This document shows positions 1 to 7,373 of a stretch of DNA of 43,658 nucleotides, piece by piece (within the stretch, counting starts at the first letter, position 1; each line of letters opens with the position of its first letter). A program made the translations under genes and the position numbers. The stretch covers positions 1 through 43,658 of IMG/VR virus record IMGVR_UViG_3300035016_000044; one strand, given 5' to 3'. The stretch comes from a virus. A model generated the notes under the pieces. It saw nothing but the letters and a program-made list of their open reading frames with translations. It made no database searches and was not told the origin of the DNA.

Positions 1-1332
1 GTGGGCAAGGGCCGCTACTCCAAACGCAGCGACAGCGAGATCTATTTCTACGTTCGCAGGGTGCCCCGGCACATGGCCGACCTGGACGGTCGCAAGGTCA
101 TCCGGGAAAGCCTTGGGACGCGCAGCGAGAACGAAGCGGCGACGCTGTCCGCTCAGATCGACAAGGATGTTGAGGCATACTGGGCAGCCCTGCTGGCCGG
201 CCACAATCCCACCGACAGCCGCGCCCGCTATGAAGCGGCGATTGCCCTGGCCCGATCGCTGGGCTTCGTCTACCGGTCGGCCGCTGACATCGTGAAGATG
301 GGCCCGGCGGAGACGATGAAGCGACTCAAGTTCCTCGAGGACAAGGTCGCCAAGCCGAAGATTGTGGAAGCGGTGATGGGCACAGCGCCGGGATCCGTGC
401 TGACGCTCCACACCCTGGTCTCGACCTATCTCGAGAAGAACAAGGTGGACCTGATTGGCAAGTCGCCGGCGCAGTACCGAAAGCACAAAGAGCAGCGGGA
501 GGGGTCGGTGGCCGTGGCGGTCCGGGTTATCGGCGACAAGCAGCTCGCAGATATCACGAACTATGACACCATGATGTACCGCCAGCACTGGGCAGACCGC
601 GTTGCGGCCGGCGAAGTGACACGCGAGTCGGCCAACCGCAGCATGTCCGACGTGAAGGGGATGCTGACCGTCATTGACGACGCCTACAAGACCGAGTTCG
701 GCAAGCCTTGGGAGGGCTTGCGGATCAGGGGCAAGAAGAAGGTGCGGGACAAGCGCCGGCGGCACCCCTACCCGCTCGACTTCGTTCAGAACCGGCTGCT
801 GGCACCAGGCGCACTCGACGGCATGAACGAAGATGCCCGCTACAGCACCTATGGCATGGTTGAGACCGGCATGGGGCCGAGCGAGATCTGCAACCTGAGG
901 CCCGAGGACATCGTGCTTGATCACCCGATCCCGCATGTACGGGTCGCGGAGCGCGACGATCGGGAGCAGAAGACTGTCTATCGCATCCGGGAGGTGCCGC
1001 TAGTCGGGGTGTCACTATGGGCATTCCAACAGCGGCCGCAAGGCTTCATCCGCTATCGCGATCGAGGCACGGCCCTGTCCGCAGTGATCAACAAATACCT
1101 CAAGGAGAATGGTCTAAAGCCGTCGCCTCAGCACTCGGTCTATTCCCTGCGCCACACGTTCCAGGATCGCCTTGTCGCCGCCGGTGCTGTTGATCGGCTG
1201 CAGGTCGACCTCATGGGTCACGAGCTGGGCCGCCAGGAGTATGGCGCCGGCGCCACGCTGGAGCAGAAGCGCGCTATTCTCCAGTCGATCAAGTTCGAGT
1301 GGTCCGCGACATTGCCAACGCGAAAGCTATGA
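1..1332 (+). CDS. int: Phage integrase, tyrosine recombinase with DUF6538-type N-terminus
   Basis: Site-specific recombinase expected to integrate and excise the prophage at att sites. The 443-residue protein starts with a GTG at the first base of the window. The N-terminal stretch to about residue 65 resembles the DUF6538 arm-binding region, residues about 130-240 the core-binding domain, and residues about 255-430 the catalytic domain. Visible catalytic signatures are YSLRHTF (Arg384, His385), MGHELG (His407) and RQEYG with the likely nucleophile Tyr414. Oddly, the box I motif reads ETGMGPSEICNL, with Gly292 where the first catalytic arginine normally sits. The gene converges on the ATPase gene. 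The family assignment is secure, but activity is uncertain because of Gly292. No att core could be identified. Confidence 0.93.
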   Translation: MGKGRYSKRSDSEIYFYVRRVPRHMADLDGRKVIRESLGTRSENEAATLSAQIDKDVEAYWAALLAGHNPTDSRARYEAAIALARSLGFVYRSAADIVKMGPAETMKRLKFLEDKVAKPKIVEAVMGTAPGSVLTLHTLVSTYLEKNKVDLIGKSPAQYRKHKEQREGSVAVAVRVIGDKQLADITNYDTMMYRQHWADRVAAGEVTRESANRSMSDVKGMLTVIDDAYKTEFGKPWEGLRIRGKKKVRDKRRRHPYPLDFVQNRLLAPGALDGMNEDARYSTYGMVETGMGPSEICNLRPEDIVLDHPIPHVRVAERDDREQKTVYRIREVPLVGVSLWAFQQRPQGFIRYRDRGTALSAVINKYLKENGLKPSPQHSVYSLRHTFQDRLVAAGAVDRLQVDLMGHELGRQEYGAGATLEQKRAILQSIKFEWSATLPTRKL

Positions 1333-1499
1333 ACTGTCGCTACGTTCGAGTACCGTCGAGATCACCATGAATCAAAATTCATCAATGAAGTCAAAGAGGC
1401 AGGCCCGCACCGCGCGCAAAATCAGCCCCTTGATCGGATTGAGGTTTTCGCCGCTTCACCCGCACCTTCCTAGCGCATATCACCAGAACAACGGATAGA

Positions 1500-3611
1500 T
1501 CACCTAGCCAGCGACGGGGGAAGCTGAGCGTCGAACTGCCTGAACAGGATCTGCAAATTTTCGTCGGTCTCTGCCAATCGGCGGAGTAGTTCCCACGTCT
1601 TCTCGCCTCCGATCTCCTTGATGACCTCCAACCGGGAATCACCCCCCTCGATGTCAGCGATCTCCAGCATGCTGGCGAGCAACTCCACATACACAGCCCT
1701 GCACTCGGTGAAGATTTCACTCCAAGTCTTAGGCTCGATGCGCCTGTCGTTCACCACGTAGGAGCCTCGGTTGCCGACCAAAACGCCAGTAACGACTGCC
1801 TCGGACCGTTGTGCCTTGATGAAGTCCAAGTATGAGACCAGCTGCCTCTCCTGTTCAACACCAAGGGGCAGCTCGGGTTTTTTGATCTCCACCACCTTTA
1901 TCCGCTTGTCGTCAGGCGATGTAAGAAACACAAAGTCAGCTCGCTGATTGGCGTCCATGCCTTTGATGGCAACGCCGGGATCATAGCGACTCTCGTCTCC
2001 CAAGGCGTCTGCAGCTGCGTCAATCGTAGTCTTCAACCACTTATCGGCCGTGAGTAGATCTCCCCTTGGCTGCAGGATCCAAGGAAACTCTGTCACCAAT
2101 CTCTGCAGGTCTGTTTCGGACCGCTGGTGTACAAGCTCATACAACACTGAGAGCGCAAATGCGCGCTGCGAGAAGGTCAACGCCAGCCCCATTTTTTCAG
2201 GGACCGAATATAGCGATAGTTTGTTGACCACGTCGGCCAACTGCGCAGGAGTTGCATTGGTGGAGAGCAGGCTTTTCCATAGTTCTCCGAGGAAGATGCG
2301 CGTGGGCTGATTTATCCACGCCTTCGAGACGGCGATCAGTAGCTCCTCGCGGGTTGCCTCCGCTTCCTTAGTTTTGCCGATCTCTCTGGTAGCCTCAGAT
2401 ACAAGGTTTACGATCTGATCATTCTCGGCCCGTGAATATGTGTTCACCTTTTTCTCTGCCCGAAGAGCTACTGCCTGATCTGCAACTTGCCGGTCCTGCT
2501 TCTCCTTCCTGAATGCCTCGTAGGAAGTGATCCAGGCCCCGACCTTCTTGTTACCCCAATCGTGCAACTCCTTCATTTTTGGGGAGCTCCAGTCGATCGC
2601 CGTACGGTCGGTCGAAATCAGATCCTCATCCTCCTCGTCCACCCAGTCAGCTTCGACAACTGCATACAGATACCGTTGGAAGACTTCCTTCCCCTTTCGA
2701 TTGAAGAAGTAGGGTCTCGTCTGAGCGATCTTGCCGTGGGCAAACACGCCCACCCCCGCTTCATCAGCTGGCCACTCTGCAGCCCCCACAAATCCAACCC
2801 AATACTTCACTTGATGGCCACCAACGTCCTCAATGAGCACATCGGTGTCAGAAGGTATTCTAAACTCGAACTTTGGCAGGGCGTCCTCCTCGGTGAGTTG
2901 TACTGAGCCGATGCGGACGGAAAAGTCCGGCCTAAGGAGTATGACGGTGAATCTGGACCCTAGTTCCTTTGCAATGAACTCCCTAGTGGGCATCTGATTT
3001 GCCACAATGCGGCTCATGCAGATTAGCGTGCCAGTAGCTTCGGCACCCCCGGCTTTCAGCGCGTCCAGAAACGAGTTGACTCGCGACGTGAGATAGCTGT
3101 CGCTTAGAGCGACGACTTCCGTGGCAGGCACATCCTGCAGGTGGAACTTAGGAGGATACGCACCCGTGGCTCCCACCTTTAGAATTTGATCCAAATCCAG
3201 TGTAAATAAGTTGAGCAGGCCGCCGTGTACGGTGGCAACGTCTACAGTTCTCGCGATTCCGAAGGGAGCTAGCTTGCCAAGGCCTTTGCGACCCATTGGC
3301 ATACGCCCGCCGGACGATCTTTCCTTTGCGGATTTTCGCTTGGGCTTACCCACCTGCAGATAGTGGTCGCGGATTGTTTCGAACGACATGCCCACCCCGT
3401 TGTCGGCGATAACGATGCGTCCGTTGCCGTCATCTCCGGCATTCTCGTCAAGTTCTATGTCCACCCACTTTGCATCGGCGTCCCAGCAATTCGCCACTAG
3501 CTCGGCCAGGACGTTGCCGGCTTTGTTGCGGTAAAGCTTGATGCCCAAGTGCTCAATTACATTGTGGGAAAACCTGAGCTCAGGCCGGATTCCACCTTCA
3601 ACGACAGCCAA
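1500..3611 (-). CDS. GHKL ATPase fused to a C-terminal PD-(D/E)XK nuclease-like domain
   Basis: 703-residue protein, probably an ATP-gated nuclease of a defence or restriction system. The N-terminal GHKL (Hsp90/MutL/MORC-type) ATPase shows an N-box ELVANCWDAD (Glu37, Asn41, Asp44), G1 motif DNGVGM (Asp70) and glycine lid GRKGLGK (107-113). The C-terminal part shows ADFVFL (Asp559), then VVEIKKP (Glu575, Lys577) and a downstream Gln/Tyr-containing helix, the PD-(D/E)XK pattern also seen in Shedu-like nucleases. The middle of about 350 residues is not recognised. The start is TTG 3611, preceded by a purine-rich AAGGGGG; no suitable ATG precedes the N-box. It is transcribed divergently from the RHH and methyltransferase genes. 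MutL/MORC-like ATPases paired with DNA methylases are known in R-M systems, but the role here is inferred. Base composition is visibly lower in GC than in the phage genes. Confidence 0.85.
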   Translation of the reverse strand: MAVVEGGIRPELRFSHNVIEHLGIKLYRNKAGNVLAELVANCWDADAKWVDIELDENAGDDGNGRIVIADNGVGMSFETIRDHYLQVGKPKRKSAKERSSGGRMPMGRKGLGKLAPFGIARTVDVATVHGGLLNLFTLDLDQILKVGATGAYPPKFHLQDVPATEVVALSDSYLTSRVNSFLDALKAGGAEATGTLICMSRIVANQMPTREFIAKELGSRFTVILLRPDFSVRIGSVQLTEEDALPKFEFRIPSDTDVLIEDVGGHQVKYWVGFVGAAEWPADEAGVGVFAHGKIAQTRPYFFNRKGKEVFQRYLYAVVEADWVDEEDEDLISTDRTAIDWSSPKMKELHDWGNKKVGAWITSYEAFRKEKQDRQVADQAVALRAEKKVNTYSRAENDQIVNLVSEATREIGKTKEAEATREELLIAVSKAWINQPTRIFLGELWKSLLSTNATPAQLADVVNKLSLYSVPEKMGLALTFSQRAFALSVLYELVHQRSETDLQRLVTEFPWILQPRGDLLTADKWLKTTIDAAADALGDESRYDPGVAIKGMDANQRADFVFLTSPDDKRIKVVEIKKPELPLGVEQERQLVSYLDFIKAQRSEAVVTGVLVGNRGSYVVNDRRIEPKTWSEIFTECRAVYVELLASMLEIADIEGGDSRLEVIKEIGGEKTWELLRRLAETDENLQILFRQFDAQLPPSLAR

Positions 3612-3724
3612 GATTCCCCCTTAAAACAATGTAGCGCACAACTTTTAGAGCATTAATCCGCTCTGAAACGCATCACAACAGCTTTGAACTAGCATATTGT
3701 TAAGGTGCACCACCTCTGGCATGG

Positions 3725-3743
3725 TGGCGCCACAATGGCGCCA
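3725..3743. promoter_or_regulatory. Tandem palindromic operator between the ATPase and RHH-methyltransferase arms
   Basis: Two copies of the perfect palindrome TGGCGCCA lie at 3725-3732 and 3736-3743, 11 bp apart centre to centre, i.e. on the same DNA face. A related palindrome, GGTGCACC, lies at 3704-3711. They sit 10-50 bp before the RHH start at 3754 and upstream of the divergent ATPase gene. Arc/MetJ-like RHH proteins bind such tandem half-site arrays, so autoregulation by the adjacent RHH protein is the natural reading. That is inference. No convincing -35/-10 pair was found. Confidence 0.5.
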
Positions 3744-3753
3744 TGGGGCAGTT

Positions 3754-3933
3754 ATGACGAAATCGCGAGACGAGTGGCGCGGTAGCCTCCGCATGCCGAA
3801 AGAGATGTATGATGCCGTTGCAAGTCTCTGCGACAAGAGAGCAGGAACGGTATCCGTTAATACTTGGATCGTCGAGGCAATCGCGGAGAGACTTGATCGA
3901 GAAGGTTATCTTCAAACGGGCGGTAAGGCTTGA
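3754..3933 (+). CDS. Small Arc-like ribbon-helix-helix regulator
   Basis: 59-residue protein beginning MTKSRDEWRGSLRMPKEM. The short segment WRGSLRMP is the expected beta-strand, followed by helix A (EMYDAVASLCDKR), a turn with SVN, and helix B (TWIVEAIAERL), the Arc/MetJ/CopG fold. ATG 3754 is chosen because the upstream extension would run through the palindromic operator and gives an unlikely N-terminus. The stop is 2 nt before the methyltransferase ATG, so the two genes are probably translated from one message. Its likely role is a dimeric DNA-binding controller of the restriction-like cassette, analogous to C proteins of R-M systems. Family is fairly sure; target is inferred. Confidence 0.75.
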   Translation: MTKSRDEWRGSLRMPKEMYDAVASLCDKRAGTVSVNTWIVEAIAERLDREGYLQTGGKA

Positions 3934-3935
3934 GG

Positions 3936-5045
3936 ATGGATTTTCTCGAGTTCTTCGCGGGCGGGGGGATGGCAAGAGCCGGTTTGGGTCTGGACTGGCG
4001 ATGCGTGTATTCCAACGACTATGATGCCAAGAAGGTCGCGTCGTATGTCGCCAACTGGGGCGATCAGGAAATTGAATGCGGCGATGTGAAATCAGTAGAA
4101 CACGTTAGCCTGCCATCAGCGAAACTGGCATGGGCGTCGTTCCCGTGTCAGGACCTATCGCAGGCTGGGGCGGGCGCAGGACTAGGCGGAGAGCATTCCG
4201 GCACGTTTTGGCCGTTCTGGGACAAGATCAAAGGGCTTAAGGAAGCCGGCAGAGCCCCAGACCTCGTGGTCTTAGAAAACGTACAGGGGTCCATCACCTC
4301 TCATGGCGGGAAGGACTTCGCTGCGATCTGCGATGCCCTTGCCGGCACCGGCTACCGCGTTGGCGCAGTCTTGATCGACGCTGCGCTGTTTGTTCCTCAG
4401 TCTAGGCTGCGGCTGTTTGTAATCGGGGTGTCCGAAACAATAGATATTCCCGAGCACATGGTTTCCGACAAGCCTCAGTCCCCTTGGCATAGCCGCTCCC
4501 TATCCGCCGCAGCCCGAGCTCTTCCGGAGCGCACAAGACAAATGTGGCTTTGGTGGAAGTTGCCCGTTCCGCCTCCCAGAAGAACGACCTTGCTCGACTT
4601 GCTAGATGATGACGAGCTCGCGCAAGGCTGGCACACAGAGGAGGAGACGGCACGTTTGCTCGCCCTGATGTCGGAACTTCACAAGAAAAAACTGGAGGTT
4701 GTGGCTGGCCTAGACCGGCGCGTTGTGGGGTCGGTCTACAAAAGGAGAAGGACTGAAGAGGGCGTGAAGCGTCAGCGCGCTGAAGTGAGATTCGATGATG
4801 TTGCAGGTTGCCTGAGAACGCCGACCGGCGGCTCCAGCCGTCAAACTGTTCTCATAGTTCAGGGAGAAAACGTGCGGTCACGGTTCCTCCAACCTCGTGA
4901 GGCGGCGAGACTCATGGGTCTCGACGATGAGTACCTACTTCCAGACAATTACTATGAAGCATATCACCTCGTTGGAGACGGCGTGGTGGTCCCGGTGGTC
5001 AACTTCCTGGCAAAGAACATCCTCACACCACTTGCTCAGCAGTAA
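3936..5045 (+). CDS. DNA (cytosine-5) methyltransferase, Dcm/HhaI type
   Basis: 369-residue C5-cytosine methylase. Motif I (LEFFAGGGMARAGLG) begins at residue 3, so the N-terminus is complete. Motif IV carries the catalytic Cys in SFPCQDLSQAG, motif VI is LENVQG, motif VIII QSRLRLFVIGV, motif IX FLQPREAARLMGL and motif X VGDGVVVPVVNFLA. The region between motifs VIII and IX (about 165-290) is the target-recognition segment, so specificity cannot be read. ATG 3936 is preferred over an in-frame TTG at 3930. It follows the RHH gene with a 2-nt gap and is divergent from the GHKL-nuclease. It probably protects host DNA from that nuclease; a solitary protective methylase is the alternative. Confidence 0.93.
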   Translation: MDFLEFFAGGGMARAGLGLDWRCVYSNDYDAKKVASYVANWGDQEIECGDVKSVEHVSLPSAKLAWASFPCQDLSQAGAGAGLGGEHSGTFWPFWDKIKGLKEAGRAPDLVVLENVQGSITSHGGKDFAAICDALAGTGYRVGAVLIDAALFVPQSRLRLFVIGVSETIDIPEHMVSDKPQSPWHSRSLSAAARALPERTRQMWLWWKLPVPPPRRTTLLDLLDDDELAQGWHTEEETARLLALMSELHKKKLEVVAGLDRRVVGSVYKRRRTEEGVKRQRAEVRFDDVAGCLRTPTGGSSRQTVLIVQGENVRSRFLQPREAARLMGLDDEYLLPDNYYEAYHLVGDGVVVPVVNFLAKNILTPLAQQ

Positions 5046-5121
5046 ATTCTGACACTTGAGTCCTGCCGGGATCGCCAGCCACTTTTCGCCCCGTTGTTTC
5101 CGTTGGCTTTTTCAGCCGATT

Positions 5122-5159
5122 TTGTCCCACTATCTCGCAGCATATTTCGAGTGGGACAA
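5122..5159. repeat. Perfect 10-bp inverted repeat in the gap after the methyltransferase
   Basis: TTGTCCCACT (5122-5131) and AGTGGGACAA (5150-5159) are perfect inverted copies separated by 18 nt, inside the 187-nt gap 5046-5232 between convergent genes. It could be a weak bidirectional terminator, a protein-binding site or a remnant recombination site at the edge of the cargo island. The loop is long and no strong T run follows, so a plain terminator is not compelling. Nothing else was recognised in this gap. Confidence 0.4.
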
Positions 5160-5232
5160 TTTTGTTCCCCGCGTGTTCCCGCACCAGTTACTGGCAACGC
5201 CCTCAAAGCCACCGCCCTCGCTTCCGATGGGC

Positions 5233-5677
5233 CTAGGGGTTAGGCGGTCCGATGAAGTGCTCACCATGCCGTTCCGCCTTCTCGATCGCCTTGAGTTTTG
5301 CCCGGGCCTCAGCGTTCATCACCGCATTGCTCTTGATGCCCAGCCGCTTCTGCTCTGCCTCGAACTCGTGATGCAGCCGCGTCGCTTCCTCGACCGATAG
5401 AGCCGGACGCTGGCTGCCGTGGCCACCCACCCCCGGCTCTTTTGTCCGGTTGCAGCGGCGGATGAACAATGAGGGTGGCACCGCGCTGCCCGCACTCTTC
5501 ACACACGAGCCGGGCGAAGGCGGTCCGGTCCCGAACGAAGTCAGCATCGGGTCCGAAATACTGGATCAGCTGATCCCATGACGGCGTCCAGCTATGGTGG
5601 CACGCTTCACCCAGGTCGGAGCGGCAGTAGAGCGTCATGCTCCACCCCTGGTCTTTCATTTCCCGCAGCGTTGCCAT
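5233..5677 (-). pseudogene. Frameshifted gene for a small Cys-containing hypothetical protein
   Basis: Reading starts at ATG 5677 (MATLREMKDQGWSMTLYC...) with two Cys groups (residue 18 region and CEEC), compatible with a zinc-ribbon-like fold. After GATLIVHPPLQPD the frame degenerates into arginine/glycine-rich nonsense. A different frame continues sensibly (KEPGVGGHG, then SVEEATRL... to EHFIGPPNP, stop at 5233). Removing one A from the run AAAA (plus-strand TTTT 5440-5443) joins the halves into about 147 residues. The change needed is +1/-2, not a usual programmed -1 slip, so a mutation or sequencing error is likelier. It is 15 nt downstream of the 54-residue gene, in one operon. Function unknown. 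Confidence 0.6.
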
Positions 5678-5692
5678 GGGCGCGGAGCGTAG

Positions 5693-5857
5693 TCACGTGC
5701 GGCGCTTGGCCTTCTGCTTTCGGTAGAGCATCGCGGCCTTGATCTGGCCCGCCGTGACGCCAAGTTGCTCCCGCAACTGCTCGTCTGACAGTGACGGGTC
5801 GGCGGCCTTGGCACGGCGGATGCGCTCCGCAGGGCTGAGCTTGATGGCAATGTTCAT
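5693..5857 (-). CDS. Small hypothetical protein, HTH-like, 54 residues
   Basis: Begins MNIAIKLSPAERIRRAKAAD and ends in a basic tail KQKAKRRT. The middle (LSDEQLREQLGVTAGQIKAAM) looks like a helix-turn-helix: two helices around GVTAGQ with a following recognition-type helix, so DNA binding is possible. The start ATG 5857 has a strong Shine-Dalgarno, GGAGGTG, at normal spacing. A GTTC-N7-GTTC box lies about 40 nt upstream. The downstream gene in the same direction is the frameshifted one at 5233-5677. I do not recognise the family; SOS-linked expression is inferred from the box. Confidence 0.65.
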   Translation of the reverse strand: MNIAIKLSPAERIRRAKAADPSLSDEQLREQLGVTAGQIKAAMLYRKQKAKRRT

Positions 5858-5897
5858 GGGTCACCTCCAGCTGGGAAGTGACGACTCCTAGCACCGT

Positions 5898-5912
5898 GAA
5901 CAGAATAAGAAC
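5898..5912 (-). promoter_or_regulatory. Putative LexA (SOS) box, GTTC-N7-GTTC
   Basis: On the minus strand the sequence reads GTTCTTATTCTGTTC, an exact GTTC-N7-GTTC direct repeat, the known alphaproteobacterial LexA recognition pattern. It lies between divergent genes (minus start 5857, plus start 5955), so it could control either or both. The match is exact, but the pattern has only eight fixed bases, so chance occurrence is possible. Confidence 0.5.
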
Positions 5913-5954
5913 AATATGCTTGCCGATCACATCGCTTCCGGCTAATTTGCCGCC

Positions 5955-6224
5955 ATGGAAAGCCGCGACAAGAAGCCCGCCCAGCCCACAAAGCTCATCG
6001 TCCTGCTCGCCTTCGTGCGGGACGAGGAGGGCGAGCTGCAGCCTGCTTTTGAGCCGAGGGAAGTGCAGTCCGAGGACAAGGCCAAGATGGATGCCCGGCG
6101 GCTGGCAGCTCTGGGGACCTATGAGGGCGTCATCGCCTGGTCGCGCAGTGCCGATCTCGTCAACGGCGAGTTTGGCGACCCCGTCGTGCTGTTTCAGCAC
6201 GGCACCATTCCGGACATGGAATAG
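5955..6224 (+). CDS. Hypothetical protein, 89 residues
   Basis: Acidic protein beginning MESRDKKPAQPTKLIVLLAF. A beta-strand-like LIVLLAFVR, a helical KAKMDARRLAAL, and strands GVIAWSRSA and GDPVVLFQHG suggest a small compact alpha/beta protein. No signal peptide or membrane segment is evident. It is divergent from the 54-residue gene across the LexA-like box and converges on the membrane gene at 6226 with one base between stop codons. I do not recognise the family. Coding is supported by natural composition and start position. Confidence 0.7.
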   Translation: MESRDKKPAQPTKLIVLLAFVRDEEGELQPAFEPREVQSEDKAKMDARRLAALGTYEGVIAWSRSADLVNGEFGDPVVLFQHGTIPDME

Positions 6225-6225
6225 G

Positions 6226-6567
6226 CTACCGCGGCCCGCGGACCTTGTCCGCCAGGGCCCGAACCTCGTGGCGCAGCTCGATCACCTCGCGAATGAAGCG
6301 GTCCAGCACACCGGTCATCTCATCGCTGGCATCCTGGGTCACCTTGTTCTGCTCTGCTAGAGTGACATTCAAACCCTCGATCGAGGCGGCTACCTGGTGC
6401 ACCGCCGATGCGTCCAGAGTCATGGCGGCAATCTCGGCTTTGCCACCGCCCGCCTTGCGGTTGTTGACGATGGCAACGGCAACGCCGGCCATGGCTGCTA
6501 TGATGGCGGTGACGACGCCGATGACGGCAACCTGTGTCGGCGAATCTAGTGCGGTGAACCAATCCAC
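6226..6567 (-). CDS. Small membrane protein with C-terminal coiled coil, end of lysis cassette
   Basis: 113 residues from a GTG at 6567 with AGGAG six bases upstream. One clear membrane segment (VAVIGVVTAIIAAMAGVAVA, residues 13-32) follows a short polar N-terminus. The rest is helical and heptad-like (ASIEGLNVTLAEQNKVTQDA, FIREVIELRHEVRALADKV). It is the last gene of the minus-strand lysis block, following another membrane protein. It could be an accessory holin/antiholin or a membrane-anchored structural helper. Function is inferred from position only. Confidence 0.75.
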   Translation of the reverse strand: MDWFTALDSPTQVAVIGVVTAIIAAMAGVAVAIVNNRKAGGGKAEIAAMTLDASAVHQVAASIEGLNVTLAEQNKVTQDASDEMTGVLDRFIREVIELRHEVRALADKVRGPR

Positions 6568-6995
6568 AGCCGGCTCCTGATGGCTAGATAAGTGTCCATC
6601 CCGGCACGGGCGGAGTTGAACAGGTCTCCCGCCATCAGTACCAGGGCGAGAATCATGGCCATCGGTGGGCCATACTGGTTTGTCGCCATGGCATAGCCGG
6701 CGGCGATCGATGAGAAGAGCCCGACGCCGGCAATGGCAACGACGCAGCGGATCGGTGCGGAGACCTCCGGCTTATGACCGTTCAGCCACAACGCTCCGAT
6801 GCGGCTGGCGCCGAGGATGAGGCTTGCAGCGACCCACCAGCCAACGGGCGCGATGACGGAAAAGCCCGAAAGCCCCGCTCGCTCGAAAGCGGTCGGCCAG
6901 ATCACCAGGTAGAGCCCGATCAGGATCATGGCGATGCCGCCCAGCCATTCGGCAATGCGGAGCGGTATCTTCTCTCGGAAGCGGAGATAGATCAC
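6546..6995 (-). CDS. Multi-pass membrane protein in lysis cassette
   Basis: 149 residues from GTG 6995, whose start overlaps the Rz1-like stop (GTGA). Four hydrophobic segments can be seen: about residues 16-35 (LGGIAMILIGLYLVIWP), 46-65, 84-105 and 112-127. This resembles small phage membrane proteins carried beside holins. The C-terminus overlaps the start of the 113-residue membrane gene. It may be an additional holin, antiholin or lysogenic-conversion protein; no diagnostic motif is seen. Confidence 0.75.
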   Translation of the reverse strand: MIYLRFREKIPLRIAEWLGGIAMILIGLYLVIWPTAFERAGLSGFSVIAPVGWWVAASLILGASRIGALWLNGHKPEVSAPIRCVVAIAGVGLFSSIAAGYAMATNQYGPPMAMILALVLMAGDLFNSARAGMDTYLAIRSRLWIGSPH

Positions 6996-7216
6996 GGCCG
7001 CCTCGCACAGCGGTCGAGAGCGTCGTAGTGCTGGCTGAGGTCAATGACCCACCCTGCCGCCTGCTCGTCCCCCCGGGCCGCCTTCTCAAGGGCATCCACG
7101 GCAGCGGCCGGCGGCGAAGGCAGATCAGGGCAGACGCCGATCGCCGGTACCGGAACGCTGGCGCAGCCGGCCAAGAGCATCATCGAGGCCGCGATCATCA
7201 GCATGGATTTCATCAT
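6992..7216 (-). CDS. Rz1-like outer-membrane spanin lipoprotein
   Basis: 74 residues: MMKSMLMIAASMMLLAGC shows a signal peptide and lipobox (LLAGC, Cys18), followed by a Pro-rich stretch VPVPAIGVCPDLPSPP, as in Rz1 proteins. It should be lipidated, sit in the outer membrane and pair with the Rz-like protein for the final lysis step. Its first 92 nt overlap the Rz-like gene in another frame and it extends beyond it, the overlapped spanin arrangement. Start 7216 or the adjacent ATG 7213 are equivalent. Confidence 0.8.
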   Translation of the reverse strand: MMKSMLMIAASMMLLAGCASVPVPAIGVCPDLPSPPAAAVDALEKAARGDEQAAGWVIDLSQHYDALDRCARRP

Positions 7217-7373
7217 AGTCTTGTCGCAGGGCCTCCGCCTGCGCCTCCTGTTCCCGTTGCACCTCGGCCCTGCCTTCGATCTTGCCCTGCTGCCGATTGA
7301 GCCACGTCGACAGCCAGGTCTTGAGCAGGCCGAGCAACGCCCGGCCTACGAAGCTTAGGAAGGCGCTACCCAT
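7125..7373 (-). CDS. Rz-like inner-membrane spanin subunit
   Basis: 82 residues: an N-terminal amphipathic or membrane segment (FLSFVGRALLGLLKTWLSTWL, roughly residues 5-25) followed by a charged helical domain rich in Gln/Glu/Arg (IEGRAEVQREQEAQAEALRQ), typical of short i-spanins. It overlaps the holin-like gene end (7366) by 8 nt, and the Rz1-like gene begins inside it. Sequence similarity to named Rz proteins is weak; the call rests on topology, overlap with a lipoprotein gene and lysis context. Confidence 0.7.
   Translation of the reverse strand: MGSAFLSFVGRALLGLLKTWLSTWLNRQQGKIEGRAEVQREQEAQAEALRQDYDEIHADDRGLDDALGRLRQRSGTGDRRLP

Noticed and set aside
1375-1397. TGAAT/ATTCA inverted repeat after the integrase
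   Set aside because: Only 5 bp with no T run; too weak for a terminator or att site. The rest of 1333-1499 showed nothing recognisable.
5607-6200. 197-codon minus-strand frame with some plausible hydrophobic stretches
   Set aside because: It runs antisense to the 89-residue plus gene and through the LexA-like box, and overlaps the 54-residue gene in another frame; composition is His/Gly/Pro-rich shadow-like.
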